A stretch of DNA of 64,000 bases from Rhipicephalus microplus (lineage: Eukaryota > Arthropoda > Arachnida > Ixodida > Ixodidae), in contig NC_134703.1 of the NCBI RefSeq assembly GCF_043290135.1, positions 110,198,005 to 110,262,004 on the forward strand. Direction: 5' to 3'. This document shows positions 40,009 to 50,505 of this stretch, piece by piece. Below the pieces are notes generated by a model. It did no database searches, was not told the DNA's origin, and saw nothing but the letters and a program-made list of their open reading frames with translations. Numbering within the stretch: position 1 is the first letter of the stretch; each line of letters opens with the position of its first letter. Both the position numbers and the translations under genes were made by a program.

Positions 40009-40983
40009 ATACTTCAGGGTTCAGTGTAGATGCTAGAAACCTGTGTTATTCTTTGTCGTGTGACATGCTTTTAGTTTGTGTAAACAACAGGATAGAAGTT
40101 CACAACTGCGAGAAGTGTTTTCACAACAGATTTTGGTGTCTCAGTAACTGCCTTTCTTGCGAGCTTGAATTTATGTGCTCACCGTCAACAGTTACTGACC
40201 TGAAGAGTGCGTGCACAGGCCACTGTAGAAAATCTCTGAGCACCTGTACTGTGTTCCATTTCTTTGTGTGTCTTCAACTGCACCTTTGAAAACACCTTGG
40301 AATGTTTCGTGGTAAAAAACAAAATTTTGAGTTTTTATATAGTTGTATGTTTTTTGTATATCCACTAGGTGTGTTGACACAATGGTACATGTCAGGAAAA
40401 CCAGAAAATGCGCTGTTTCTTTGTGACTTTTTAAAGTTTATATGTGCTATTCAGTGCTGCCTTCATCGAGATGCAGCACAATTTCACCCAGAAAACCACT
40501 TTTTTGTATTTCTCTTTGGCTTTGTTGGTGCTATAGCTGCACCGAAATGTTCATGCTTTGAGCTCCGAAAATAAATTGAACGTAAGCCGTTCTTGTCTTT
40601 GGCGTATAAGGTGCATTATCATGGAGTAATTATTTCACCTTATCATTCATCAAAGAAACGATCCTAATTGCGTACTGCCGCAGGTGTCTTCATATCTCAG
40701 GTACAGCATTATTATGCTTTTAGCACAGAAGACGCTATTCACGCGCAGGCTTGGTTCAGCGAGACGTAATTACTATTTAATAAGTTTGTGCTACTCGAGT
40801 ATGAGTTTAACCATCACTTTTCAATATCGTGTAGTTTACCCAGTTCGCTCACATTATTTTAGGAACATAAGCGCGAAGGATTTTCTTTACAAATAACTCT
40901 GGCATGCATGCGCCGCCTATGGAGAACCTCCTGAACAGCGCAAAAGTGGATGACGGACTGAGGTTTCACACTATTTTCTTGTA
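40009..40983. other. No confirmed gene; cysteine-containing open frame and AATAAA
   Basis: A plus frame (39879-40289) runs out of the LINE tail and is rich in Cys. A second frame (40302-40574) ends at an AATAAA (40569-40574). The stretch could be a 3'-untranslated region or a processed transcript end, but I see no domain. The 5' end of the LINE at 40984 lies somewhere in the last 100 bp and is unclear. Confidence 0.35.
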
Positions 40984-42603
40984 ATGAATCACCACGTAGC
41001 TCCTTACACACACGCTGCTTCAAATGCGTTTACCCGCAGAGCTATGACACAATACCCCGTTACCATCAATGGACAAAATATTCCATACCAGAAGAACCAT
41101 CGCTTCCTGGGTGTGATCATTGACCGGGACCTTTCGTGGAGTGCCCACTGCAATTACCTGAAGAGAAGGCTAACTTCCATTGTCCATATAATGCGGTTCC
41201 TCTGCGGAAAATCTTGGGGCGCATCTATAAGGTCAATGATGCAGCTATACAGAGCACTGTTTCTGGGATTTTTGCGCTACAGCTTGCCGTTACTGGCAAG
41301 TACGTGCAAGACGAACATCCGCACTCTCGAAAGTCTACAAGGACAAGCACTACGCGTGTGCTTAGGATTGCCGCGATGCACCTCAACCTACGGGGCAATT
41401 ATGATCGCAAGAGAGCATCCAATTCGAACATACATCACCACTGACAATTTGAGAGCCCACATAAGACACCTCTGCCGAGTTCCTGGTCACCATGTTGCAG
41501 TGTTGCCACTTCAAAGACCACACGCGATCTTTTCAAAGATTATTTCTGCCCATAGAGAATGCCTCCCTTTTGGCTTCACTCCCGCAACAAGACCAGCGTC
41601 ACCCCCGTGGTGCCTACAACAACCACAGGTGTGCCTCACTATTCCGGGAATAACGAACAAGAGCCATCATTCAACAGTGGTTCTACGACAGGTGACATTG
41701 TCGCTACTCAACAAAAAATACGGCCAGAGGACCCACATTTACACCGATGGATCGGTCTCGGCTGACAGCTCCACAGGTGCTGTTGTCATCCCGGCGTACC
41801 AGGTCACTATAAAGCTCAAACTGTCGCATAGGACAACATCCACAGCAGCGGAGCTTGCCGCCTTACGTGCTGCTATACTTTATATTGCGGAGGCCCGACC
41901 TCAAAAATGGGCTGTGTTCTGTGACTCCAAGGCATCCCTTCAGAGCTTGCAATCAGCTTTACGACAGCGGGAGCACCAACAACTAGTGAATGAAATAAGA
42001 GAAGTGATTCACGAAGTTTTATCGAAAGGACATGACTTGGTGTTCCAGTGGTTACCGGGACATTGTGGTATTGTCGGTAATGACCTTGCTGATAATGCTG
42101 CCCGATCCGCCGACGCGGACGCCCAGACAACCCCAATTCCATTGTCGAGAACCGACGCTGCAAGGGGCCTTCACTCGTTCGCTAACACCATGTCGGAAAC
42201 TTGGCTGAGTGACCCCAGTGTCAGGAACCGCCGCCTACACAAATTGGATCAATCGAGAAAGCTTCAAGTTCCATCGGACCTCTCCCGCCAGGATGCAACT
42301 TTACTGTGCCGCCTGTGGTTAGGAGTAGCTTTTACAAAGGCGTACTCCTTTCGCATAGGAATGGCGGATAGCTGCCGATGTGAATCGTGCGACACTGACG
42401 AGACAATAGAACATCTACTGTGTTCATGTGAACGTTTTGCGAGCGAACGCAATTTGCTACGCGAAACGTTGGAGACACTAGACAGTAGACCTTTTTCCGA
42501 AGAGAAGATACTTGGCTCATGGCTCTACGCGTCGCTGGCCAGCAAAGCGACGCGGGCACTGCTAAGTTTTCTGAAGACGACCGGACTACGCGACCGCTTA
42601 TAA
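40984..42603 (+). CDS. 5'-truncated LINE ORF2: C-terminal RT region, RNase H domain, CCHC finger
   Basis: An uninterrupted 539-codon frame from a non-LTR retrotransposon of the RNase H-bearing group (I/R1/LOA-like; the tick family is not named). The polymerase palm with YADD is missing, so this is a 5'-truncated copy and the first Met is only the first ATG in the frame. Residues 39-52 hold 'FLGVIIDRDLSW', the start of the RT thumb region. Residues 85-135 hold 'LYRALFLGFLRYSLP' and the 'QALRVCLGLP' block. The RNase H domain spans about 250-375 with all catalytic residues: D255 (IYTDGS), E290 (AAELAALRAA), D314 (VFCDSK), H360 (WLPGHCG) and D370 (NDLAD). A CCHC finger follows: C466-x2-C469-x7-H477-x4-C482. 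The absence of stops over 1.6 kb implies a fairly recent insertion. It cannot move itself. Relatives of its C-terminus lie in array units A-C. Confidence 0.93.
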   Translation: MNHHVAPYTHAASNAFTRRAMTQYPVTINGQNIPYQKNHRFLGVIIDRDLSWSAHCNYLKRRLTSIVHIMRFLCGKSWGASIRSMMQLYRALFLGFLRYSLPLLASTCKTNIRTLESLQGQALRVCLGLPRCTSTYGAIMIAREHPIRTYITTDNLRAHIRHLCRVPGHHVAVLPLQRPHAIFSKIISAHRECLPFGFTPATRPASPPWCLQQPQVCLTIPGITNKSHHSTVVLRQVTLSLLNKKYGQRTHIYTDGSVSADSSTGAVVIPAYQVTIKLKLSHRTTSTAAELAALRAAILYIAEARPQKWAVFCDSKASLQSLQSALRQREHQQLVNEIREVIHEVLSKGHDLVFQWLPGHCGIVGNDLADNAARSADADAQTTPIPLSRTDAARGLHSFANTMSETWLSDPSVRNRRLHKLDQSRKLQVPSDLSRQDATLLCRLWLGVAFTKAYSFRIGMADSCRCESCDTDETIEHLLCSCERFASERNLLRETLETLDSRPFSEEKILGSWLYASLASKATRALLSFLKTTGLRDRL

Positions 42604-42776
42604 GCGTGCAATGGACAAGGTCCCACCAACATACACGTTGCCCTTCACTTCTCTCTCTCTTCTCCTTTAATCCCCTCACCCCTTCCCCCAGTGCAGGGTA
42701 GCAAACCGGACGTGCGTCTGGTTGACCTCCCTGCCTTTCATTTCTTCCCTTCCTCCTCCTCCTCCTCCTCCTGCTT
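42604..42776 (+). mobile_element. 3'-untranslated tail of the RNase H LINE
   Basis: A pyrimidine-rich stretch 'cccttcccccag', then 'tgcagggtagcaaaccgg', 'ggttgacctccctgcctttc', and a (CCT)n end at about 42750-42773. No poly(A) tail or clear target-site duplication was found at the 3' edge. Fragments of the same tail occur at 39901, 47886 and in each array unit. Confidence 0.85.
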
Positions 42777-42950
42777 CAAATATCTGTAATAATACCAAAT
42801 TTTCAGCTGTTGTGTTCACTTTGAGCTCACTGTAGATCGGTGTTACGACCTCTGTGCCTTCGAAAATCTTCGCTGTTTGAGGTTAGGTTTCGACTTAAGG
42901 CAAGTGCGCTTTTGTTTCTCTCTTCTTTCGTACACTTCAGTGGTAAAGTG

Positions 42951-43158
42951 CTTACGGCACTACGCTGTGGACCCGAAGGTTGCGCGTTCGATGACAACTC
43001 AAGTGATCAAATTCCCATAGAGGTAAACTGCTAGAGGCCCTTGCATACTACGGGATGTCAGTGTGCAGATAAGAACACAATATGGCTGAAATTTTCAAAG
43101 CCCTTCACTTGGGCGTGCATATTAATCAGGGTTTTTCACGTCAAACCCCAGATATCGT
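42951..43158 (+). mobile_element. Old, diverged SINE related to Ruka, plus strand
   Basis: 'tggtaaagtgcttacggcac' (A-box region), 'gacccgaaggttgcgcgttcgatgac' (anticodon arm to a B-box-like GCGTTCGAT), 'gaggccctt', 'cagtgtgcagataag', 'gaaattttcaaagccc', 'gtttttcacgtcaaacccc'. All blocks are in the right order but heavily mutated. It is the only copy in this orientation that keeps the tRNA-like head. Confidence 0.75.
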
Positions 43159-44225
43159 TATTAATTTTTTTTATTTACTCGTTTGATCATTTTTACACAT
43201 TTTAGAATTGAAATATACTTCACGTGCTTTTTAATTGTTGCCTCCTTTTATGTGAACGCTGTGAGAAGAGTAATAAAGAATGAGACCTCACGAGTTTTCC
43301 TAATCTACCGGTTAATGAAATTAGAACAACCACTTTATGTTTGAGGAAAAATTATGAAAACCAAACACTCACAAGCTTTTGTAACAGAAAAAAAAAACAT
43401 GAAAAGAGCGTGAAGATGGGGCCTTTAATTTTTTGTCTGTGATCTCTAGAGCGTTAAGGGTATATTGGCATTCTCTGTTTATGCGTTGCGTACCATGCAC
43501 GTTCCCCGGTGTATTCACGTTGTGTGCGTCTCGTTGAACATTCATGCACTCACTACCAAGGGAATGCGTTCTCCGCCGAGACCACGAAGACGCTTCGTCC
43601 CAGTGGCAATTTCATAGAGTGCAAGAATAAATCAGGAGATGGCGGGAGACGTTCTCGCCGCCACGATTGCACGCCCGAAATTGTGCAGCGAGGACGGTCT
43701 TGCAGTCGAACTGTATCATTAAATTACTCTTGCCATTTACTCGTCGTTTACGCAAGAAGATGGAGGCGTCCAGCTGAACGAAGGTCGCGAAATGTAGTCG
43801 GTTGCGAAATGCCCGCCCGTGTCCTCGCTTTGCGTGCAGGCGGTGCGAAACGGCGAGACCATGATTCCTGACAACGGCTGATGCTTGCGCAACAAGTAAA
43901 ATAATGGCGGCGAATGGCGGTGACAAATGCGTACGGATTATGCGAGTACCAGACGCTGCGAAACTCTACGGCGAACGGAAGCAAACGCATCCATATTAGG
44001 CAAACTGCAAAGTGTAGAAGGTGTCACTGCCTGCTGCTTGAAATGTATGAGCTTTGGCAGATGTTCCTTCTGGAAGTGTTATAAGCAAAGTGATACTTTT
44101 AGAATCTCTTATTTCGGTAAACTTCATCGGGTGTGTTTCGTGCCGGATATGTTTCTGCAAGCAAGAAATTTAAGGAGTGGTTGTATAGCTTTTGTAGTTA
44201 CAGGATCAGTGAAAGGCTATCATGG
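43159..44225. other. No recognisable gene; GC-rich patch 43560-43990
   Basis: Overlapping frames on both strands at 43509-43990 lack domains. The GC-rich patch may be an old element or a regulatory island. The frame at 43927-44475 (+) runs into the CA microsatellite and is not a gene. Confidence 0.45.
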
Positions 44226-44235
44226 GCGCGCGCAC

Positions 44236-44275
44236 AAACAACCACACACACGCACGCACAGACATACGCACACAG

Positions 44276-44313
<38 letters not shown>

Positions 44314-44318
44314 GCACG

Positions 44319-44365
<47 letters not shown>

Positions 44366-44445
44366 AGACACACGTGCAGACACACGCACACAAACATCCG
44401 CACAAACACACACATGCACACAAAAACGCGTGTGCGCGTGCACAC
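44236..44445 (+). repeat. (CA)n microsatellite, compound
   Basis: A CA array with internal 'cgcacgcacgcacg' and two 'cacgtgcaga' units, tapering into degenerate CACA on both sides. Six overlapping open frames ('HTHT', 'CVCV') come from it. Confidence 0.97.
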
Positions 44446-44505
44446 GAAAAAAAAATCCTCGCAGAGACACACTAAAAGCTTATAATACACCTGCACAAAT
44501 GGTGG

Positions 44506-44520
44506 GGTTTCATTATTCCA
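44506..44520 (+). repeat. Target-site duplication, left
   Basis: GGTTTCATTATTCCA, directly before the SINE tail; repeated exactly at 44760-44774. Confidence 0.95.
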
Positions 44521-44759
44521 TTGATTGATATGTGGGGTTTAACGTCCCAAAACCACCATATGATTATGAGAGACGCCGTAGCGGAGGGCTCCGGAAATTT
44601 CGACCACCTGGGGTTCTTTAACGTGCGCCCAAATCTGAGCACACGGGCCTACAACATTTCCGCCTCCATCGGAAATGCAGCTGCCGCAGCCGGGATTCGA
44701 ACCCGCGACCTGCGGGTCAGCAGCCGAGTACTTTAGCCACTAGACCACTGCGGCGGGGC
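44521..44759 (-). mobile_element. Ruka-like SINE, full length, youngest copy in the window
   Basis: On the minus strand: A-box region 'ccactgcggcggggc' through 'tagtggctaaagtactcgg' (reverse complement of 'actttagccactagacc'), a tRNA-like anticodon arm (gacctgcgggtcagcag), and a perfect B-box core (reverse complement of 'gattcgaaccc' is GGGTTCGAATC). The body and 'ttgattgatatgtgggg' tail are close to the consensus I infer from the other copies. It is bounded by an exact 15-bp target-site duplication, as expected for LINE-driven integration. It is presumably transcribed by Pol III from its internal promoter when active. Confidence 0.97.
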
Positions 44760-44774
44760 GGTTTCATTATTCCA
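44760..44774 (+). repeat. Target-site duplication, right
   Basis: GGTTTCATTATTCCA, exact copy of 44506-44520. The match fixes both ends of the SINE to the base. Confidence 0.95.
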
Positions 44775-44934
44775 GAAACTTTTGCTATGATTCACTTTAA
44801 CCAGCCTGACAGCTTTGTATAGAAGGTCCTTTGAAATTGTAGGCAACTTCAATAGGCAACTTGTTAGTAAACAGAAAGCGCTGTTACTTCTTACGTATGT
44901 CTACGAAACACATTCACTAATTTTAATATTAATA

Positions 44935-45163
44935 TCGGCAGTTTTACGTACCGAATCCACGATATAACTATGACACACGCCGTAAATGAGGGCTTCAAGA
45001 ATTTAGATAATCCTTTGTTCGCTTTGTGCCCTAACGTCGCACAGTACACAGGCCTGTAGCATTTCGTCGCCATTGAAATGTTGCTGCCACAGCTGGGATC
45101 CAAACCACCACTTTCTGGTCAGCTGAGCAGCACAGTAACCACTGCTTTACCGAGGTGGACCCC
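44935..45163 (-). mobile_element. Old, diverged SINE related to Ruka
   Basis: 'acacacgccgtaaatgagggct', 'gtcgcacagtacacaggcct', 'catttcgtcgccattgaaatg', 'cagctgggatccaaac' (decayed B box), 'ggtcagctgagcagcacagtaaccactg', 'taccgaggtgga'. It belongs to the same variant as the copies inside the tandem array (which have the 'cgcagtacacgggc' block) and not to the young subfamily at 44521. Confidence 0.8.
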
Positions 45164-46099
45164 ACGGATTTCGGCCATTATTACATCCGCCATGATCTGG
45201 TAAGGGCTCTGCTAGGATTGATCAGACACGATAAAATCGAGAGGCAAGAGAAAGTGATGCGCGAGCAAAAATCACGATATTTTGAGCACAGGATGTATTC
45301 TGTACAAGCTCGCATAAAGAAAGGGAGAACATGGAAGAGGCAGGAGTTGGCAATCTAGAAAAAAGTAGAAGGTAGTGGGGAAAGGCATAGCAACTTTCGA
45401 GTCAGAAAGAGCGTGACCCGCACGTGTCAGGTGTTATGCATGCGGTAGCAGAAATGTGATGCCGAAGCAAAATCTAAAGATATTGTGAAAAGGAAGAATG
45501 GATTCTCAGTGTGCGAATGCGAGTACATGGAAAGGAAGTCGTCTCTCATCGACCTCTTCAGCGGGTGGTGTTATCTTCTATATTTTTGCGGGTGAACACC
45601 ACTCCAATCGGCCATAGCTAGTTGGAAGCCGTGACGTGACGGCTCCCTCAATGGATAGCTGGCGGGCCTGCCACCATCTTTGGAAGCGTCAACGAAGTCT
45701 TAATGTGACACACTCAGCATTCATGTCGTTTTTTTTTCTACGAGTAATGAACTCACCTTTCGTAACACAGACCACTACAGCTTGCCTAAAAATTAGGTTT
45801 ATGGGCCCCCTGTGCCGAGTGACGAAAAAAAGCAGGATGCCGCCGATGTGCCAATCGGGCAGTGCGGGACAGCAGTACGGTCCTATGTGCAGTGGCAGAA
45901 GTACATAAATCGAGGTTGTGGAGGATGTAAAGTGCGTTGTTTCATGCGCTTAGTTGAGAGTGAGAGAGAAGAGAAGAAGAGGAGACGTAGGGAAGTTAAC
46001 CAGACAAGCATCGTCTTAGCTGCCCCGCATCAGGGATTAGAGAATGGGGATTAAAAATACGCTGTCTACCGCTAAAGGGATCCATGTGTGGATGCGAAG
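45164..46099. other. No recognisable gene
   Basis: Frames at 45155-45358, 45636-45908 and 45812-46054 (+) have no domain. The stretch 45940-46080 is purine-rich. Confidence 0.5.
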
Positions 46100-46560
46100 C
46101 AGCGGGTAGATTGTTCACTTGAGTGAGATATGATGATGAGGATGATGAAAACTTTGTGTACAGAGAAGACGCGGGGAAGAACCCGCACCCCCGTGTCTAA
46201 TTTCACGTAGGGACCGACAAGGTGAGCTTGGTGGCCCGTTCACGGACACACTGGGTGGCCTGGGATTGGTCGTTAAGTTCGAGGCTGCGCAAGAGTACAG
46301 CCTACATGGGCTCTCCGAAGGCGGGGCCGATGGCTTCACATTCCACAACACATGGTTCAGTGTTGCTAATAGTCCAGAGGCAGGACAGTCCGCACTGGGA
46401 GACCGTTCGGGATATATGGCACGAAGAACCGCATGGCTAGATTCCACACAAACTTGTAATAGCCTAAGGATAACTGCCTGTGCCTTGCACAAAGCAGGGT
46501 GTTGAAGGTGGAATACCTGTCATAACAGGTAGAACTGTTTGCTTATCTCATTCAATGTGA
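46100..46560 (-). pseudogene. LINE ORF C-terminus with CCHC finger, minus strand
   Basis: The minus-strand frame 46115-46492 reads 'KAQAVILRLLQ', 'IYPERSPSADCPASGLLATLNHVLWN', then a Pro/Ser-rich end and (His)n from a CATCAT run. This is the zinc-knuckle C-terminus of an R1/I-like tick LINE. The first pair is now Cys-x2-Ser, so the finger is broken. Degenerate coding sequence continues to about 46560 ('TLNEIS..', one stop). It ends near a (TGATGA)n simple repeat at 46129-46150, probably the 3' tail. It is a different element from the one at 40984. Confidence 0.75.
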
Positions 46561-47885
46561 GGAAGGGTTGCCTATTTTATTAATAAAGAGCTTGGGCTGA
46601 CTCTACCGCGAACAATGGCGGTGGCGTTGACGCTGGCGCTGATATGCGGCTTTGCGCAGGGAAGAATGAGGCCTACGCGCTCCGTCGTTTTATAACGCGA
46701 TACTACAGTGTCACCCCCAGCGGAGTAGGCAGCTTTCGCATCACCTGTCGTGCGCGCCGCTACGTGAAGGATTCCTTGAGGAGAAAAAAGCCGAGTGTTG
46801 AAGAGGAGAGATGGAAGGGGACCCGCATAGGCCGTGCGGTGTGGACGCACGTGAAGGGAGGCGAAGAGAGCGTAGGATAGTATAGAAAAGGGGAGGGGAA
46901 ACGCCTGCACAGTGGAAGGTCGGCGCCGTGAGAAGGAATAAGTGGAGGACGAACACAGGCCCTCTATAAGCTGCTTCACATTTAAAACAGAACTAGAGAG
47001 GGAGAGCACTGCACGTACAATGGAGTACAGTCACTGGCCAGAGCTTCTCTGACGTGAACAACTGAAACGTTCTGACATGCGACTGGGAAATCGCGGCCTT
47101 TGAGAGGGCCGTGGGCGAGCTGCGATGAATACTGAATCGCATCGCTGACAACACTAGATTAAGAACCTCCAGCTGTTGTAGGGAACTTCGAGCCGGCAGA
47201 AAGACCGCTATTACGGCTGAGTCTAGGCACCGTAGTTCGTCACTTCGTGTTTACCTATGGCGTTGCCGTCCGACCACTCCACAGCACGTTTTTGCACACG
47301 AGGCACCGATGCGTGGAATTCCTCATCCGTTTTGTGGCTATGTGCAAGCTGCAGCTACTGTCAGATTAACGCTACCACAAGCTGTCTCTTTCGTCTGTCT
47401 CTTTCTTCTTCTGCGTTTTGTGGGCGCTAAAAATTATATCGTGAAAGTAGTTTGAAGTTTTGATTAATGGAAATCAGCTGCCTTCGTAATGACTAAGAGA
47501 ACGGAATAATCAAAATGAAGCCTTGTTTGCCGGCATCACAGCTATCACTACCATTCCCCGTTTCGCTATCTTTTCCCCCTTAAGATGCAACTTAGTGAAG
47601 CGACAAAGTTTCCTGAGCTAGCAAAGAAGGTCAGTTTTGAAAGCGTCAAAGTTTGGGGTGGCTTAGCTGCACGTATCCAAAGTCTACGCGGCTTGTAATC
47701 TCTAGGAAACGTATGCGATGGTGTGTCGCAACCGAATATCTTTAAGTGATGGCCTTCAGTTAAGCAGGCAATTTTCGCCCAATGATGAACCCTCTGAAAT
47801 CCAAGACCAACGGCGGCTAAGCTCATGCAACACTATAGGTAATAAGTTTTGCCGACGTGCCTCCATCTTTCCCCATTCCTCCATG
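46561..47885. other. No recognisable gene
   Basis: A GC-rich stretch with opposite overlapping frames (46572-47009 -, 46644-46880 +) precedes AT-rich DNA. No domain was recognised. Confidence 0.5.
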
Positions 47886-47950
47886 TACTGTAGCAAAGCG
47901 GGTTCACCCTAATTGACCTCCCTGCCTTTCTTTTGTTTTTTCTTTTTCTT
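47886..47950 (+). mobile_element. LINE 3'-tail fragment
   Basis: 'actgtagcaaagcgggttc', 'attgacctccctgcctttc' and a T-rich end: the last ~65 bp of the same tail as at 42690-42776. No coding part precedes it. Confidence 0.7.
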
Positions 47951-49366
47951 CGCTGACATTTTATATCAACTACAGTTGCAAGCGAGTAATGCCGACAGCA
48001 ATCAGTAGAGACTGCGGCGACCGCACGAGCGCGGCGTGTCAATACATACTGCCATTACCGTCTCTGGCGGCTACTTAGGCGCTACGCACAACCCAAACTC
48101 ACTGAAAAAAGCTGTTTCTCATCCATGTTTTATTTTTTCGGGGGGGGGGGATCGCTTCGTTTTTTGTCAACTTTAGCGGGTAAACTCTCATTCTATTACA
48201 AAGCGCCCTTTTTAAGTTATCGTTTCGTATCCTTTTAAAAATATTGCTTTTTCTATAAAACGTGCACTTTAGGTTGTTCATGCTAACCCACCTTCGCTGA
48301 TGTACATGTGAAATGCTTGGGTGATTTCCCTCTGTTTATCAGCAGAGCACGCAAGCAATTTTGTGTCTTGAAACAATGCTTTTACATTTACATTCTGCGC
48401 CGAGAGAACCCAAGTGATCAGGGTGGACAGCAGCGTACAGGAGTTGAGTTATTCTCTCTAATGCACCTCCCAGTCCTATCTATGTACGTACTTCCTATAG
48501 CGAAAGAAGCGACAGCCGTACACAATGCCATCTGAGCATTCAAGTAACTTGCTTCTGTGCTTCCGCTTCACATTGCGACCTCTTTCCTTCCTTCCACTGT
48601 CACATTTACTGAATAACAAGCTTTTTGGGCTTATTCGGCGCCGAAAAAGACACCTTCTTCATAATTTACCTCACTCTTTCTTCGGTCTCTGATACTTGAC
48701 TGCACAACAACAAATCAGGTCGTGCCAACAAGTCCCCATCGCAGCCCCATTAACTCGGCGTAGTAGTGTACAGTTGATTTTCAATTTAGCGAAGCCACTG
48801 GAATCCGTGAACTTGGTCGGTAAATCTGGAACTTCATAATATCGAGAACGAAACTTTTCAGTCCTTTTGGACATAAAATAGTATCGCACACACTCACAAA
48901 AGCTTCCACGTCAGTGTATCTGCCATTAACTCCCACCTGCGTGCGTAAGAAGCCCGCAAGTGAACACACCACCTCTATCGCCATCTGGTGTGACTGACTC
49001 AAACCCCGCAAAAATAAAGGCGCAGTTTGTCGTCCCGTTCAGTTTCAGTTTGTAGTTTCATAAAAACTGAAATGAGAGTACCTATGCAGCTTATATTGTA
49101 CCACTGCTACCATAGAAGTGAACTGTTGTACATTCTAGGCACCACAAAAGCAAAAAAAAAAATCATGTTTCTATGCATCTTCCTTCGCCGAATTACTTCA
49201 TGAAATTCTTTTCGGAGACAAAGTTTGTTTCGTTATCTCTATTTCATAAAAGCACTATTTCGATGGGCAACGGCGGACGTAATCCAAAACCTTCCCTAAA
49301 TAAAGAAATTTGTAAAATTGAGCTTCAACTGTATACCTCTGTGTAGTAGTTTGATTGAATATGATG
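47951..49366. other. No recognisable gene
   Basis: A G10 run at 48140-48149; minus frames at 48671-49011 without domains; AT-rich. The array's first unit begins at the right edge. I see no trace of a preceding unit's end here, so this is the left boundary of the array. Confidence 0.5.
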
Positions 49367-49737
49367 TATAAAATATACATACTCATACAGATTCCTGGTA
49401 CTTCTTCCATACTCCGCATGCATTTCCATGAAAGGTCTTAAATACGGCTGATGTATGATATCTGCCCATGCACCTCACTTGTCATAAACACAGAATCGTA
49501 CAGTGTTTCTAAAGAAAACTACCACTTCTATATACTTAACTTCGCCACGCACTCTTTAAAATTACCACTAGTGCACTTTTGCGTAACCAAATTTCACCTA
49601 TCAAAGGCTACAACTGAGGCAGTGCACGCTTTACAGGCAGCAAAAAAATGAGTTGGCTTTGTAATAAAATTGATTAAATTGTGTCTATATTAACAATATT
49701 TAGCGCTTTCATTCCAACACCACAACATTAGTACAAG

Positions 49738-49921
49738 GCCCACCGAAGTGGAGGTCTACAAAAATTTCGACCATCTGCTGTTTTGTAATGTGCGTCGACA
49801 TTACGCAGTAGACGGGCCTTTACGATTTCACCTCTATCTAAATGCGATCGCCCTGGCCGGGATCGAAGCTGTGCCTTTCGGGTCACTAGTAGACCACCGT
49901 AAGCACTGAACAACCGGGGCA
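49738..49921 (-). mobile_element. Old Ruka-related SINE in unit A
   Basis: 'caccgaagtggaggtct', 'atttcgaccatctgctgtt', 'acgcagtagacgggcc', 'gatttcacctctatctaaatgcgatcgcc', 'ggccgggatcgaagctg' (B box decayed), 'ggtcactagtagaccaccg'. The copies at the same unit position in B and C show that it predates array formation. Confidence 0.8.
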
Positions 49922-50109
49922 GACTGAACTATGTTAACAAGAATTCACTGGCTACGAAGAGTTCCTGCTTAGCACGGTTACTGGTTCAATCTTCTATCAT
50001 TGCACTTGGTGCTTTAATGACATAATTTACTCGCAGGTTGTGTTGCAAGCCAGATTAGTTCAAAATATTGAAATAAAGGTGATGTCGATTTCACGAATTT
50101 TTTGTGCCT

Positions 50110-50505
50110 TCTAAATAGGTATGAAAGATAGTGCTGCTTGCGATCATAGAGGCCGAGATGACACAATAGAGCACATATTTGTGTCACTACCCTTGCTAGA
50201 GCGCACACAGACTGCCGCTCGCTGCTGCGTTAGCTCGCCTTGACCACAGACCCTTGTCAGAAAAGCCAGTGTTCAAAAGCCGACACGAACTGTCTCCGCA
50301 CGAAAAATCAGTCAAGGTCTTTTGAAATTTTTGCGTGGTAGTGGCCAATTGAATAGACAATAGCACCCCTACTCTGTTTTTTCTCGCGTTCACTATTCGC
50401 CTTCCTTCTCGTCCTTTTCCCCCTCCCTATAGTGCAAGGTAGCATACCAGATGCTACAATTCTGCTTTACCGCCTTGCCTTTATTTCAATTCATTCTCTC
50501 TCTCT
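50110..50505 (+). pseudogene. RNase H-LINE C-terminus and tail in unit A
   Basis: The translation shows degenerate 'ACDHRGRDDTIEHI' (cf. 'CESCDTDETIEHLLC' at 42.4 kb), then, after frame changes, 'LSEKPVFKSRHELSPHEKSVK' and 'NFC', and the tail 'gtgcaaggtagcataccag' with 'ccgccttgcctt'. It is followed by a TCTC run and 'caaaacaaaagcat'. The ORF is broken and 5'-truncated just before the CCHC finger. Confidence 0.8.

Noticed and set aside
39879..40289. 136-codon cysteine-containing frame as a secreted protein
   Set aside because: The start lies in the pyrimidine tract and LINE tail, and cysteine spacing shows no known pattern.
43927..44475. 182-codon plus-strand frame
   Set aside because: The second half is the CA microsatellite and the first half has no domain or coding-like composition.
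44198..44528. Up to six overlapping frames of HTHT or CVCV residues, and the 162-codon frame at 16414-16902
   Set aside because: They are translations of CA/GT microsatellites in several frames at once, with no coding signal outside.
44521..44759. A functional tRNA gene
   Set aside because: Although A- and B-box-like blocks are present, the 240-bp unit has a non-tRNA body, a TGATTGATA-type tail and a target-site duplication, so it is a SINE.
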